DNA of 6,801 nucleotides from an uncultured Opitutia bacterium (GTDB taxonomy: Bacteria; Verrucomicrobiota; Verrucomicrobiia; Opitutales; UBA953), in NCBI GenBank assembly GCA_903921665.1, contig CAIXQT010000056.1:1-6801 (forward strand). Reading direction: 5' to 3'. This document shows, piece by piece, positions 1 through 6,697 of the stretch. Numbering within the stretch: the stretch's first letter is position 1; each line of letters starts with the position of its first letter. Position numbers and translations under genes: made by a program. Below the pieces are notes generated by a model. That model ran no database searches, was not told the DNA's origin, and saw nothing but the letters and a program-made list of their open reading frames with translations.

Positions 1-54
1 ACGCTTCGCTCCGGAGGAGGAGGCGCTGGACTTGAAACTGTTGTGCTGGGTCAT
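1..54 (-). CDS. Small basic protein (Chlamydiae/Verrucomicrobia/Planctomycetes type), N-terminal fragment
   Basis: Reading the minus strand from the ATG at 54-52 gives 18 uninterrupted codons to the window edge: MTQHNSFKSSASSSGAKR. This matches, from memory, the opening of a family of short (about 50-residue), Lys/Arg-rich proteins in Chlamydiae, Verrucomicrobia and Planctomycetes. These begin M-x-x-H-x-S-h/F-K-S-S, followed by a basic stretch and a VLxRxER-like segment. The family has been compared with ribosomal proteins because of its size and charge, but its role is not established. The fragment has no signal peptide and is already basic and Ser-rich, which suits an RNA- or ribosome-associated cytoplasmic protein. 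No purine-rich ribosome binding site precedes the ATG. It lies 107 bases downstream of the DUF1501 stop on the same strand, so it could be co-transcribed or have its own promoter. The identification rests on few residues, and the stop lies outside the window. Confidence 0.68.
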   Translation of the reverse strand, partial: MTQHNSFKSSASSSGAKR

Positions 55-161
55 GGCCGTAAGGTGGGTGGAAGTTTGGAGAAAAGGGGTGGAAGGGGCG
101 GGAGCAAGGGGAAAAGCGGTCAAAATGCCGACTTTGCCCCTTTCCCTGCCTCTTTGCCTGT
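55..161. other. Short intergenic spacer with strong purine/pyrimidine asymmetry
   Basis: This stretch separates the DUF1501 stop from the small basic protein start. Bases 61-120 are 50 of 60 purines on the plus strand, so a minus-strand transcript would carry a pyrimidine-rich leader. Bases 131-163 swing to pyrimidine-rich. The two blocks make an imperfect inverted repeat: 106-116 pairs with 132-142, ten of eleven positions, with a 15-base loop. No T-run follows the repeat on the minus strand, so it is not a classical intrinsic terminator. TTGACC (complement of 118-123) resembles a -35 box for the minus strand, but no -10 lies at the proper distance. I see no RNA gene or extra ORF of credible composition. 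Confidence 0.55.
86..111 (+). other. G-quadruplex-type motif (four G-runs, short loops)
   Basis: The plus strand has G-runs at 86-89 (4), 95-98 (4), 100-102 (3) and 108-111 (4), separated by loops of 5, 1 and 5 bases. This satisfies the usual G3+N1-7 pattern. The motif lies 32-57 bases upstream of the small basic protein start. Because that gene is read from the minus strand, the G-rich strand is the template and the RNA would be C-rich. A G-quadruplex on the template could slow the polymerase or keep the DNA open. The match to the pattern is seen directly; folding and any function are inference. Confidence 0.4.
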
Positions 162-1637
162 TCAGGCGTGCTTCAGCATGCCCTTGGCCACGTGGCCGTG
201 GACGTCGGTCAGGCGGAACTGGCGGCCCTGATAGCGGAAGAGCAGCCCCTCGTGGTTGATCCCGAAGAGGTGCATCAGGGTGGCCTGCATGTCGTGGATA
301 TGGACGGAGTCCTTGGTGACGTTCCAGCCGAACTCGTCGGTCTCGCCGTGCACGTGGCCGGGCTTGATGCCGCCGCCGGCGAGCCACCAGGAATACGCGC
401 GGCCGAAATGGTCGCGGCCGGTGGGCTCGGCCTTGAAGCCTTGGCGCATCTGGCCGAACGGGGTGCGGCCGAATTCGCCGCCCCAGACGACGAGGGTGTC
501 GTCGAGCAGGCCGCGTTGCTTGAGGTCCTTGACGAGGGCCGCGCTCGGCTGATCGGTGTCGAGGCACTGCTGGGCGAGCTGGCCGCTGAAGAGGTTGCCG
601 TGCTGATCCCAGCCGGAATGCATCAGCTGGGTGAAGCGCACGCCGCGTTCGGCGAGGCGGCGGGCGATGAGGCAGTTGTTCGCGAAGGTGCCGGGCTTGA
701 GGACATCGGGCCCGTACATCTCGAGGACGGACTTCGGCTCGTTCTTGAAGTCGAGCAGGTCAGGGACCGACGCCTGCATGCGGAAGGCCATCTCGTATTG
801 CGAGATGCGCGTATCGATCTCGGGGTCGCCGACCTGGCCGAGGTGCGCGCGGTTGAGCGCCTGCATGTCGTCGAGCATCGTGCGACGCGCCTCGCGGCTC
901 ACGCCGGCAGGGTTGCCGACATAGGGCACCGGGTCGCCGACGCCGCGGAAGCGTACGCCCTGGTGCTTGCCCGGCAGGAAGCCGTTGGACCAGTAGTGCT
1001 CGAAGAAGAGCTGGCCGCAGGTCTTGGCCGCGTCGGACGAAGTCATCACGACGTAGGAAGGCAGGTCCTCGTTCATCGTGCCGAGGCCGTAGGAGAGCCA
1101 GGCGCCCATCGACGGGCGGCCGGGGATCTGCGAGCCGGTCATGAAGAACGTCACGCCGGGGGCGTGGTTCACCGCCTCGGTGTTCATCGAGCGGACGACG
1201 CAGATCTCGTCGGCGATGGAGCCTACGTGCGGGAGCATCTCGCTCATCTCGATGCCGCTCTTGCCCCACTTCTTGAAAGGCTTGATGGCGCCGACGCAAT
1301 TGTACTTCGGATAGCTGTTCGACATCGTCGACAGGCGCGTGTCGCCGCGGACGCTCGCGGGGATGTCCTGGCCGGCCATCTTGGCGAGGAGCGGCTTATG
1401 GTCGAGCAGGTCGACGTGCGAAGGGCCGCCGCCTTGCCAGAGGCAGATCATGCGCTTGGCCTTGGGCGCGAAGTGCGGGAGGCCGGGCAGCGCGCCGATG
1501 GGGTTGTGCGCGGCCTTGAGGTCGCGGGCGAGGAGCGAGCCGAGGGCCACGGCGCCGATGCCTTGGACGCCGGCGCTGAGGAAGCTGCGGCGCGTGAGGC
1601 GCTCGCGCCATTCGGAGGGAGAGAGTTCGAAGTCCAT
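162..1637 (-). CDS. DUF1501 domain protein, Tat-exported, alkaline-phosphatase/sulfatase-like fold (491 aa)
   Basis: DUF1501 proteins belong to the alkaline phosphatase/sulfatase-like fold group and are very abundant in Planctomycetota and Verrucomicrobiota. Their reaction is not firmly established, though a hydrolase role on sulfated or phosphorylated polymers is often suggested. The N-terminus has a twin-arginine signal, TRRSFLSAG at residues 15-23, followed by a hydrophobic stretch to about residue 36, so export is probably in folded form. Family landmarks follow in order: GGGPSHVDLLDHKP near 69-82, a VNHAPG...TGSQIPGRPSMGAW block at 157-180, GWDQHGN at 342-348, DTDQPSAALVKDL at 360-372, LVVWGGEFGRTP at 382-393, GRDHFGRAYSWW at 407-418 and a VHIHDMQATLMHLFGI block at 445-460. 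Asp, His and Glu residues in these blocks are the likely metal ligands. Length is normal and the frame is complete. The ATG lies four bases after the stop of the PSCyt1-DUF1549-DUF1553 gene, the usual partner, so the two are almost certainly co-translated. The ATG is preceded by TCCC, with no Shine-Dalgarno. Domain identity is secure; substrate is unknown. Confidence 0.95.
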   Translation of the reverse strand: MDFELSPSEWRERLTRRSFLSAGVQGIGAVALGSLLARDLKAAHNPIGALPGLPHFAPKAKRMICLWQGGGPSHVDLLDHKPLLAKMAGQDIPASVRGDTRLSTMSNSYPKYNCVGAIKPFKKWGKSGIEMSEMLPHVGSIADEICVVRSMNTEAVNHAPGVTFFMTGSQIPGRPSMGAWLSYGLGTMNEDLPSYVVMTSSDAAKTCGQLFFEHYWSNGFLPGKHQGVRFRGVGDPVPYVGNPAGVSREARRTMLDDMQALNRAHLGQVGDPEIDTRISQYEMAFRMQASVPDLLDFKNEPKSVLEMYGPDVLKPGTFANNCLIARRLAERGVRFTQLMHSGWDQHGNLFSGQLAQQCLDTDQPSAALVKDLKQRGLLDDTLVVWGGEFGRTPFGQMRQGFKAEPTGRDHFGRAYSWWLAGGGIKPGHVHGETDEFGWNVTKDSVHIHDMQATLMHLFGINHEGLLFRYQGRQFRLTDVHGHVAKGMLKHA

Positions 1638-1641
1638 GGGA

Positions 1642-4146
1642 TCAGTCGCGGGTGATGGCGGCGTCGAGATTGTAGAGGGCGAGGCAGGCGGCGGTGAGCG
1701 CGGCGTGCTCGGCGGCGGGGATCGTCGCGTCGCGTTTGCTGGCGCCGATCGTAAGCAGGGCTTCCGCGGCCTTGGCGTCAGCCGCGTAGACCGCGCGCTG
1801 GTTGGCGAGCAGCTTGGCGAGCAGGGCTGGTTCCTGGCCGGCGGGGTCGCGGCCGAGCACGAGGGCGAAGGCGCGCGCGAGGCGGGCTTCGTCGGTCGGC
1901 TGCTCCTTGGTCACGCGTTGGGCGAGGACGCGGGCGGCTTCGACCCAGGTCGGGTCGTTGAGCATCGTCAGCGCGTGGAGCGGGGAGGATGTCACCGCCG
2001 TGCGTACGCGGCAGGTCTGACGGGCCGAGCTGTCGAACATGTTCACCGGCGCGATCGTGCGGCGCCAGAACGTGTAGAGCGAACGACGGTAGAGGTCGGC
2101 GCCCTTCGACTGCGGGTAGGTGAAGTCACGCTCCTTGGTGATCGCAAGGCTCTCCCAGGGGCTGTCGGGCAGGTAGGGATAGACCGGCGCGCCGCCGATC
2201 TTGTCGTTGAGCAGGCCGCTGGAGCGCAGCGCGACATCGCGGAGGATCGGCGAGGGCAGGCGCAGGCGCGGGGCGTGCGCGAGCAGCTTGTTCTCCGGAT
2301 CTTTCTGCAATTGTTCCTTCGTGACGTGGCTCGACTGGCGGTAGGTCTTGCTCATCAGGATGAGCTTCTGGAGGGCCTTGGTCTTCCAGCCGGATTCGCG
2401 GAACTCGACGGACAGCCAGTCGAGCAGCTCCTTGTGCGTCGGGCGTTCGCTTTGCACGCCGAGGTCTTCCGAGGTGCGGACGATGCCCTTGCCGAAGAGT
2501 TCCTGCCACTGGCGGTTGACCTGCACGCGGGCGGCCAGCGGGTGCTCGGGGCGGAAGAGCCACTGCGCGAGGCCGAGGCGGTTCTTCGGGGCGTCCTTCG
2601 GCAGCGGCGGCAGGAAGCCCGGCGCGTCGAAGGTGACCTTCTCCTTCTTCGAGAGGTAGGCGCCGCGGTCGAGGATGTTCGTCTCGCGAGCCTGGGCGTC
2701 GCTCATCACCATCACGCGCGGGACCATGTCGTTACGGTAGCCGTCGACCTTGAGCTTGGCGTCGTCGATGGCGAGGAAGGCCGGGATCTTCTTCCGGTCT
2801 TCGACGAACACGACCTTGTCGTAATGGGTGCGCAGCTGCTTGTCCTCGGCGGCGTTACGCTTCTTGTCGGGCGCGAGCAGGTCGGCGATCTCCTTGGGCA
2901 GCATGCCCTTGTCCTTGGTCGGCTTGGCGAGCCAGGCCTCGTAGGCCTTCTTCAGGTGCATGCCGTAGTCCTTGTTGAGCTTGTCGAAGTCCGCCTGGCG
3001 CTTGGCGAGCTCGGCGGTATGTTCGGGGGAGGGCACTTCGACGACGGTGGAGTCGAGACGAAAGCGGGTCGTGACTCCCTTCACGAGGGAAGGTCCGCCG
3101 CCGGGCGTGCCGCGTTCGTTGACGTGGTTGAACGCGTCCATCCACTGGTAGTAGTCCTTCTGCGTGACCGGATCGTACTTGTGGTCGTGGCACTGCGCGC
3201 AGGCGACCGTCATGCCCAGCCAGGTGGTCGTCGTGGACTCGACGCGGTCGAAGAGGCTGACGTAGCGCTGTTCCTCGGCGATGTTGCCGCCTTCGCCGTT
3301 GAGGATGTGGTTCCGGTTGAAGGCCGTGGCGATCTTCTGGTCCATCGTCGCGTTCGGCAGCAGGTCGCCGGCGAGCATCTCGATGCTGAGCTGGTCGAAC
3401 GGCTTGTCGGCGTTGAGGTTCTTCACCAGCCAATCGCGCCAGACCCACTGGAAGGTGTCGCCGTCCTGCTGGAAGCCGTTGCTGTCGGCGTAGCGCGAGG
3501 CGTCGAGCCAAGGGAGCACCATGCGTTCGCCGTAGTGCGGCGAGGCCATCAAGCGATCGACCTGCTTGCCGTAGGCGTCCGGGCTCTGGTCGGCGAGGAA
3601 GGCGGCGGTCTCTTCGGGCGTGGGCGGCAGGCCGGTGAGGTCGAGCGAGAGGCGGCGTAGCAGCGTGGCCTTCGGGGCTTCGGGCGAGAGCTTCAGGCCG
3701 GCCTTGGTCAGTTTCTCGACCACGAAGGCGTCGACGGGGTTCGATTCGCCGTTGGCGGGGAGGGCGGGGCGGACGGGCGCGACGAACGCCCAGTGGGGCT
3801 TGTACTCGGCGCCTTCGGCGATCCAGCGCTTGAGGATCTCCTTCTGCGCGGCGGTGACCGTGCGGTGCGAATCCGGCGGCGGCATCACCTCTTCCGAATC
3901 CTTGGAGAAGAGGCGCTGCACCAGGTCGCTCGCGTCGGCGTCGCCGGGCACGAAGGCCTTGTGCTTCAGGGCGTCCTCCCGGACGTCGAGCCGGAGCTTG
4001 GCCTTGCGCTTGTTGCCGTCGGGTCCGTGGCAGTAGAAGCAGTTCTCGGAGAGGATCGGACGGACGTCCTCGTTGTAGTCGAGCTTCGCGCCGAAGGAGG
4101 GCAGGGTCGCGACGAGCGCGGCGAGGATGGGACTGAACCGAGGCAT
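1642..4146 (-). CDS. Secreted PSCyt1-PSCyt2(DUF1549)-PSD1(DUF1553) cytochrome-like protein (834 aa)
   Basis: This is a planctomycete/verrucomicrobial surface protein with cytochrome-type domains; the family's biochemical role is unproven. Residues 1-20 form a short Sec-type signal peptide (MPRFSPILAALVATLPSFGA). The PSCyt1 domain follows (about 22-115), with haem-binding CFYCH at 36-40 and MPPP at 88-91, where Met88 is a plausible axial ligand. DUF1549 spans about 135-345. It holds LRRLSLDLTGLPPTPEE (163-179), YADSNGFQQD (219-228) and a second CxxCH, CAQCH, at 316-320 followed by DHKYDPVTQKDYY. A Lys-rich linker (about 375-500) leads to DUF1553 (about 515-805), with VNRQWQELFGKGIV (543-556), ERPTHKELLDWL (567-578), MSKTYRQSS (598-606) and TAVTSSPLHALTMLNDP (716-732). 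The end, ALYNLDAAITRD, is typical. No LamG or other carbohydrate-binding insert is visible, so it is a minimal version. It is the first gene of an operon with the DUF1501 gene four bases downstream. The ATG is preceded by a pyrimidine-rich leader without a Shine-Dalgarno. Haem attachment and redox activity are inferred from the motifs. Confidence 0.95.
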   Translation of the reverse strand: MPRFSPILAALVATLPSFGAKLDYNEDVRPILSENCFYCHGPDGNKRKAKLRLDVREDALKHKAFVPGDADASDLVQRLFSKDSEEVMPPPDSHRTVTAAQKEILKRWIAEGAEYKPHWAFVAPVRPALPANGESNPVDAFVVEKLTKAGLKLSPEAPKATLLRRLSLDLTGLPPTPEETAAFLADQSPDAYGKQVDRLMASPHYGERMVLPWLDASRYADSNGFQQDGDTFQWVWRDWLVKNLNADKPFDQLSIEMLAGDLLPNATMDQKIATAFNRNHILNGEGGNIAEEQRYVSLFDRVESTTTTWLGMTVACAQCHDHKYDPVTQKDYYQWMDAFNHVNERGTPGGGPSLVKGVTTRFRLDSTVVEVPSPEHTAELAKRQADFDKLNKDYGMHLKKAYEAWLAKPTKDKGMLPKEIADLLAPDKKRNAAEDKQLRTHYDKVVFVEDRKKIPAFLAIDDAKLKVDGYRNDMVPRVMVMSDAQARETNILDRGAYLSKKEKVTFDAPGFLPPLPKDAPKNRLGLAQWLFRPEHPLAARVQVNRQWQELFGKGIVRTSEDLGVQSERPTHKELLDWLSVEFRESGWKTKALQKLILMSKTYRQSSHVTKEQLQKDPENKLLAHAPRLRLPSPILRDVALRSSGLLNDKIGGAPVYPYLPDSPWESLAITKERDFTYPQSKGADLYRRSLYTFWRRTIAPVNMFDSSARQTCRVRTAVTSSPLHALTMLNDPTWVEAARVLAQRVTKEQPTDEARLARAFALVLGRDPAGQEPALLAKLLANQRAVYAADAKAAEALLTIGASKRDATIPAAEHAALTAACLALYNLDAAITRD

Positions 4147-4387
4147 GGGAAGGGTTGGCAGAAATGGGCTGACCAGGGGAAGGTCGGCGTCGGGCGGGGT
4201 GTCCGTGATTCGAACGACCCATTAGGCTTAGGCAAGCAGTCAAAAGACAGGCTCCGTCGTGGAAGGTTTCAATCCCGGCCGTAGGGACTTCGGCCTAGCG
4301 GCGGAATCCCGCATTTATTCGGCGGAAACGTGCACCCCGCTTGCTTTGGGGTTGCTGGAAAGCCGACCGTTGGTGTCATTCCGGGCA
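4147..4387. other. Divergent intergenic region
   Basis: This region lies between the minus-strand cytochrome-like gene and the plus-strand permease and should hold promoters for both. I found no pair of -35/-10 boxes good enough to call on either strand. Next to the minus-strand gene, the plus strand carries several G-runs (4147-4149, 4152-4154, 4166-4168, 4176-4179, 4192-4194, 4196-4199), making its transcript leader C-rich. A small inverted repeat pairs GGCCG (4277-4281) with CGGCC (4291-4295) around a nine-base loop. The permease reading frame stays open back to a GTG at 4259, but the encoded 38-43 residues do not look like part of the family. Confidence 0.6.
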
Positions 4388-5509
4388 GTGCGCATCCTTG
4401 ACCGCTATATCCTCGCCGAATGGGCCAAGGTCTTCGCCCTTTCGCTGCTGAGTTTCATGGGATTGCTCATGCTTTCCGAGGGGTACAACTGGATACCTGA
4501 TTTCCTGGGCTGGGGGGCCTCGTTCGGGACGATCCTGAACTTCATGCTGCTGGGTCTGGTCAAGGACCTCTCGATGCTCATCCCGGTCTCCCTGCTGATC
4601 TCGGTCATCTTCGTCCTCGCGACGATGAACCGGAACCAGGAGATCTCCGCCGCGCGCGCCGCCGGCATCGGCATGTGGCGCCTGACCGCGCCGCTCTGGG
4701 CCGCCGGGCTCTTCCTGGCCGGGCTGCTGAGCCTTTTGAACGCGGTCCTCGTGCCGGAAGCCCTCGAGGCACGTAACGGCCTGGTCGAAGAAGCGCAGTT
4801 CGCGGCCTTGAAGGCCAAGGGCGGCGCGGCCTTGCCGAAAGGCCAGGCTTCCTCCGTCTCCTTCGAGAACTCCGCCGCGCGCCGCCTCTGGCTGATTTCC
4901 AGCCTCGGCCTCACGACCGGCCAGGCCTTCGAGGTGATCGTCCACACCTTCGACGAAAAGAACCGCGAGGTACGCTGCATCACCGCGCGCTTCGCCGAGT
5001 TCAAGCGGATCGACGGTCGCTGGCGGTGGACGTTCCGCGAAGGTCGCGATCTCCGCTTCGATCCGGCCACGGGCTCGCTCATGGCCCAGCCTCGCTTCAA
5101 GGAGCTCGTGCTCCCGGATTACGACGACGATCCGGAGGTGATGTTCTATTCCACGAAAGAGCCCGATAAGCTTTCGCTCCGCGAGGTGTCCCGCTTCGTC
5201 GACCTGGCCGGCGCCAATCCCGGAGGACAGAACGCCGCCTACGCGATGCGCTATCACTCGATCCTGTCGGCGCCGATCATCTGCCTCGTCGTCGTCGCCG
5301 TCGCCATCCCTTTCTCGGTCGGCGCCGGCCGCATCAGCCCGATGGTGGGCGTCGCCAAGACCTTCGGCCTTTTCCTCGTCTTCTACTTCCTCTCCTCGTT
5401 CTGCTCCGCCTTCGGCGAGAGCGGCGCCTTGCCGCCGATGATCGCGGCGTGGATCCCGGCGGCCCTCGCGGCGCTATGGGTCATCCCGAAGCTGAGGTCC
5501 GTCAATTAA
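4388..5509 (+). CDS. LptF/LptG (YjgP/YjgQ) family lipopolysaccharide export permease
   Basis: Members of this family form the inner-membrane part of the LptB2FG transporter, which extracts lipopolysaccharide and passes it to the periplasmic LptC-A bridge. Counting from the GTG at 4388 (373 aa), the protein begins MRILDRYILAEW, the characteristic family opening. Predicted membrane segments lie at about 13-33, 48-79, 97-120, 290-311, 318-342 and 348-367, so three helices sit on each side of a soluble periplasmic domain (about 122-285), as the family requires. The cytoplasmic loop NRNQEISAARAAGIGMWRL (81-99) matches the coupling helix that contacts the LptB ATPase. The start is uncertain: TTG 4370 and GTG 4373 add six or five residues and lie behind GGAAAG at 4357-4362, the only Shine-Dalgarno-like string near any start here. 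A GTG at 4259 would add 43 unlikely residues. LptF and LptG cannot be told apart with confidence from one member, so no symbol is given. The methyltransferase ATG follows three bases after the stop, implying an operon. Confidence 0.92.
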   Translation: MRILDRYILAEWAKVFALSLLSFMGLLMLSEGYNWIPDFLGWGASFGTILNFMLLGLVKDLSMLIPVSLLISVIFVLATMNRNQEISAARAAGIGMWRLTAPLWAAGLFLAGLLSLLNAVLVPEALEARNGLVEEAQFAALKAKGGAALPKGQASSVSFENSAARRLWLISSLGLTTGQAFEVIVHTFDEKNREVRCITARFAEFKRIDGRWRWTFREGRDLRFDPATGSLMAQPRFKELVLPDYDDDPEVMFYSTKEPDKLSLREVSRFVDLAGANPGGQNAAYAMRYHSILSAPIICLVVVAVAIPFSVGAGRISPMVGVAKTFGLFLVFYFLSSFCSAFGESGALPPMIAAWIPAALAALWVIPKLRSVN

Positions 5510-5512
5510 TCC

Positions 5513-6667
5513 ATGCTTAGAGCTATTCGTATCCGCCCCGGACGTCCCGTGCGCGCACTCCGGGGTCACCCCTGGGCCTTCCTCGGCGAAGTCGAGTTCG
5601 TCGGCGAGCCGCCGGTCGACGGCGATTGCGTCGAACTGACCGACCTCAAGGGCCGCTGCCTCGGCGCCGGCCTTTGGAACGGCAAGTCGCAGATCGCCTG
5701 GCGCCGCTACTCGCGCCGCCCGATCACGCTCGACGGCCCGCTGCTCGAAGAACTCGTCACGGCCTCCGTCAATCGTCGCGCCGGTAAGCCGGTCTGCCGT
5801 CTGATCTGGTCCGAGGCCGACAGCCTGCCGGGCTTGGTCGTCGACCGTTATAATGACCTGATCACGATCCAGGCCCTGACCTGCGGCATGGATCGCCGCC
5901 TGGCCACGATCATCGACGTCCTCCAGCGCCTGCTGAAGCCGCGTGAGATCGTCCTGCGCAACGACGCCTCCACGCGCAAGCTCGAGGGCCTGCGTCAGGA
6001 AATCCGCACGGTGTCGGGCAAGCCGCTCGAACCCTCGTGGATGGAAGTCGGCGGCGTGCAGGTGCTCATCGACCTCATGGGCGGCCAGAAGACCGGCACC
6101 TACCTCGACCAGCTCGACCAGCATCAGAACGTGGCGAAGCTCGCCAAGGGCCGCCGCGTGCTCGACGCCTTCTGCAATCAGGGTGGCTTCGGTCTCGCGT
6201 GCGCCAAGGCCGGCGCCGCCAGCGTGCTCGGCCTCGACCAGTCCGAAGACGCCATCGCCGCCGCCCGCTCGGCGGCAGAGCGCAACGGGCTCAGCGCCTC
6301 CTTCGAAGTCGCCAACGTCTTCGACTGGTTCACGGAACACCGCGAAGCCTCCTTCGACCTCATCGTGCTGGATCCGCCGCCCTTCGCCCGCAGCAAGGAC
6401 GCCGTCGACGGCGCCCTCCGCGGCTACAAGGAGCTGAACCTCCGCGCGCTCCGCCTGCTCGCCCCGGGCGGCATCCTGGCGACCTACTCCTGCTCGCACC
6501 GCGTCTCGGAAGAGATGTACCTCGAGGTCATCGAAGCCGCCGCGTCGGACGCCCGCCGCGAGGCAGTCGTCCTGGAACGTACCTCCCAGCCGGCTGACCA
6601 CCCGGTGCTGCTGAACTTCCCTGAGAGCCGTTATCTCAAGGGCTTCATCATCGAGATTCGGGCTTAA
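5513..6667 (+). CDS. RlmI-like class I SAM-dependent rRNA methyltransferase with N-terminal PUA domain (384 aa)
   Basis: The relatives are SAM-dependent RNA methyltransferases; E. coli RlmI makes 5-methylcytosine at C1962 of 23S rRNA. The architecture fits: a PUA-type RNA-binding domain at about 1-75 (with RGHPWAFLGEV, 17-27), a central domain at about 76-190, and a Rossmann methyltransferase domain to the end. The family signature GQKTGTYLDQ is at 191-200. SAM motif I is VLDAFCNQGGFG (216-227), with acidic Asp242 in GLDQS at the end of the next strand. Motif IV is DPPPF (287-291), and the cysteine of SCS (326-328) is in the position of the catalytic Cys of m5C enzymes. Length matches RlmI (about 396 aa). 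The ATG lies three bases after the permease stop and is preceded by CC, with GAGG about 15 bases upstream, too far to be a good ribosome binding site. The family has several subgroups, so 23S rRNA cytosine is the probable target but the exact base is inferred. Confidence 0.92.
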   Translation: MLRAIRIRPGRPVRALRGHPWAFLGEVEFVGEPPVDGDCVELTDLKGRCLGAGLWNGKSQIAWRRYSRRPITLDGPLLEELVTASVNRRAGKPVCRLIWSEADSLPGLVVDRYNDLITIQALTCGMDRRLATIIDVLQRLLKPREIVLRNDASTRKLEGLRQEIRTVSGKPLEPSWMEVGGVQVLIDLMGGQKTGTYLDQLDQHQNVAKLAKGRRVLDAFCNQGGFGLACAKAGAASVLGLDQSEDAIAAARSAAERNGLSASFEVANVFDWFTEHREASFDLIVLDPPPFARSKDAVDGALRGYKELNLRALRLLAPGGILATYSCSHRVSEEMYLEVIEAAASDARREAVVLERTSQPADHPVLLNFPESRYLKGFIIEIRA

Positions 6668-6697
6668 CTCCGGGACAGCTTCCGCTTTCATCGCGCC

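Noticed and set aside
106..142. Intrinsic terminator for the DUF1501 operon
   Set aside because: The stem has a central mismatch and a large loop, and no U-tract follows it on the minus-strand transcript.
32..259. Small plus-strand frames over the left spacer
   Set aside because: They overlap the end of the DUF1501 gene, are Arg/Gly-rich from the purine-rich tract, and resemble no protein.
168..1655. 495-codon plus-strand open frame antisense to the DUF1501 gene
   Set aside because: The product is a monotonous Ala/Glu/Val/Leu/Arg-rich string with no recognisable domain. The opposite strand encodes a clear full-length family member, so the open frame reflects GC-rich third positions.
1339..3660. 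773-codon plus-strand open frame antisense to both secreted-protein genes
   Set aside because: Long, but of Val/Glu/Arg/Leu/His-rich shadow composition, and it spans the junction of two well-supported minus-strand genes.
4203..4222. tRNA T-arm-like string (GATTCGAACGACCC, read as the complement)
   Set aside because: The flanking bases do not pair into a five-base T-stem, and no anticodon arm, D-arm or acceptor stem can be built around it; chance similarity.
2855..4243. 462-codon minus-strand frame overlapping the PSCyt1-DUF1549-DUF1553 gene
   Set aside because: Extremely Arg/Pro/Ala-rich, typical of an out-of-frame reading of GC-rich coding DNA; the overlapping gene has clear domains.
4277..4295. 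Inverted repeat GGCCG...CGGCC as a terminator or operator
   Set aside because: Only five pairs with a nine-base loop, no T-run and no second copy; common by chance in GC-rich DNA.
5474..6691. 405-codon minus-strand frame antisense to the methyltransferase
   Set aside because: Ala/Glu/Asp/Val-rich with no motif, exactly opposite a gene with intact SAM and catalytic motifs.
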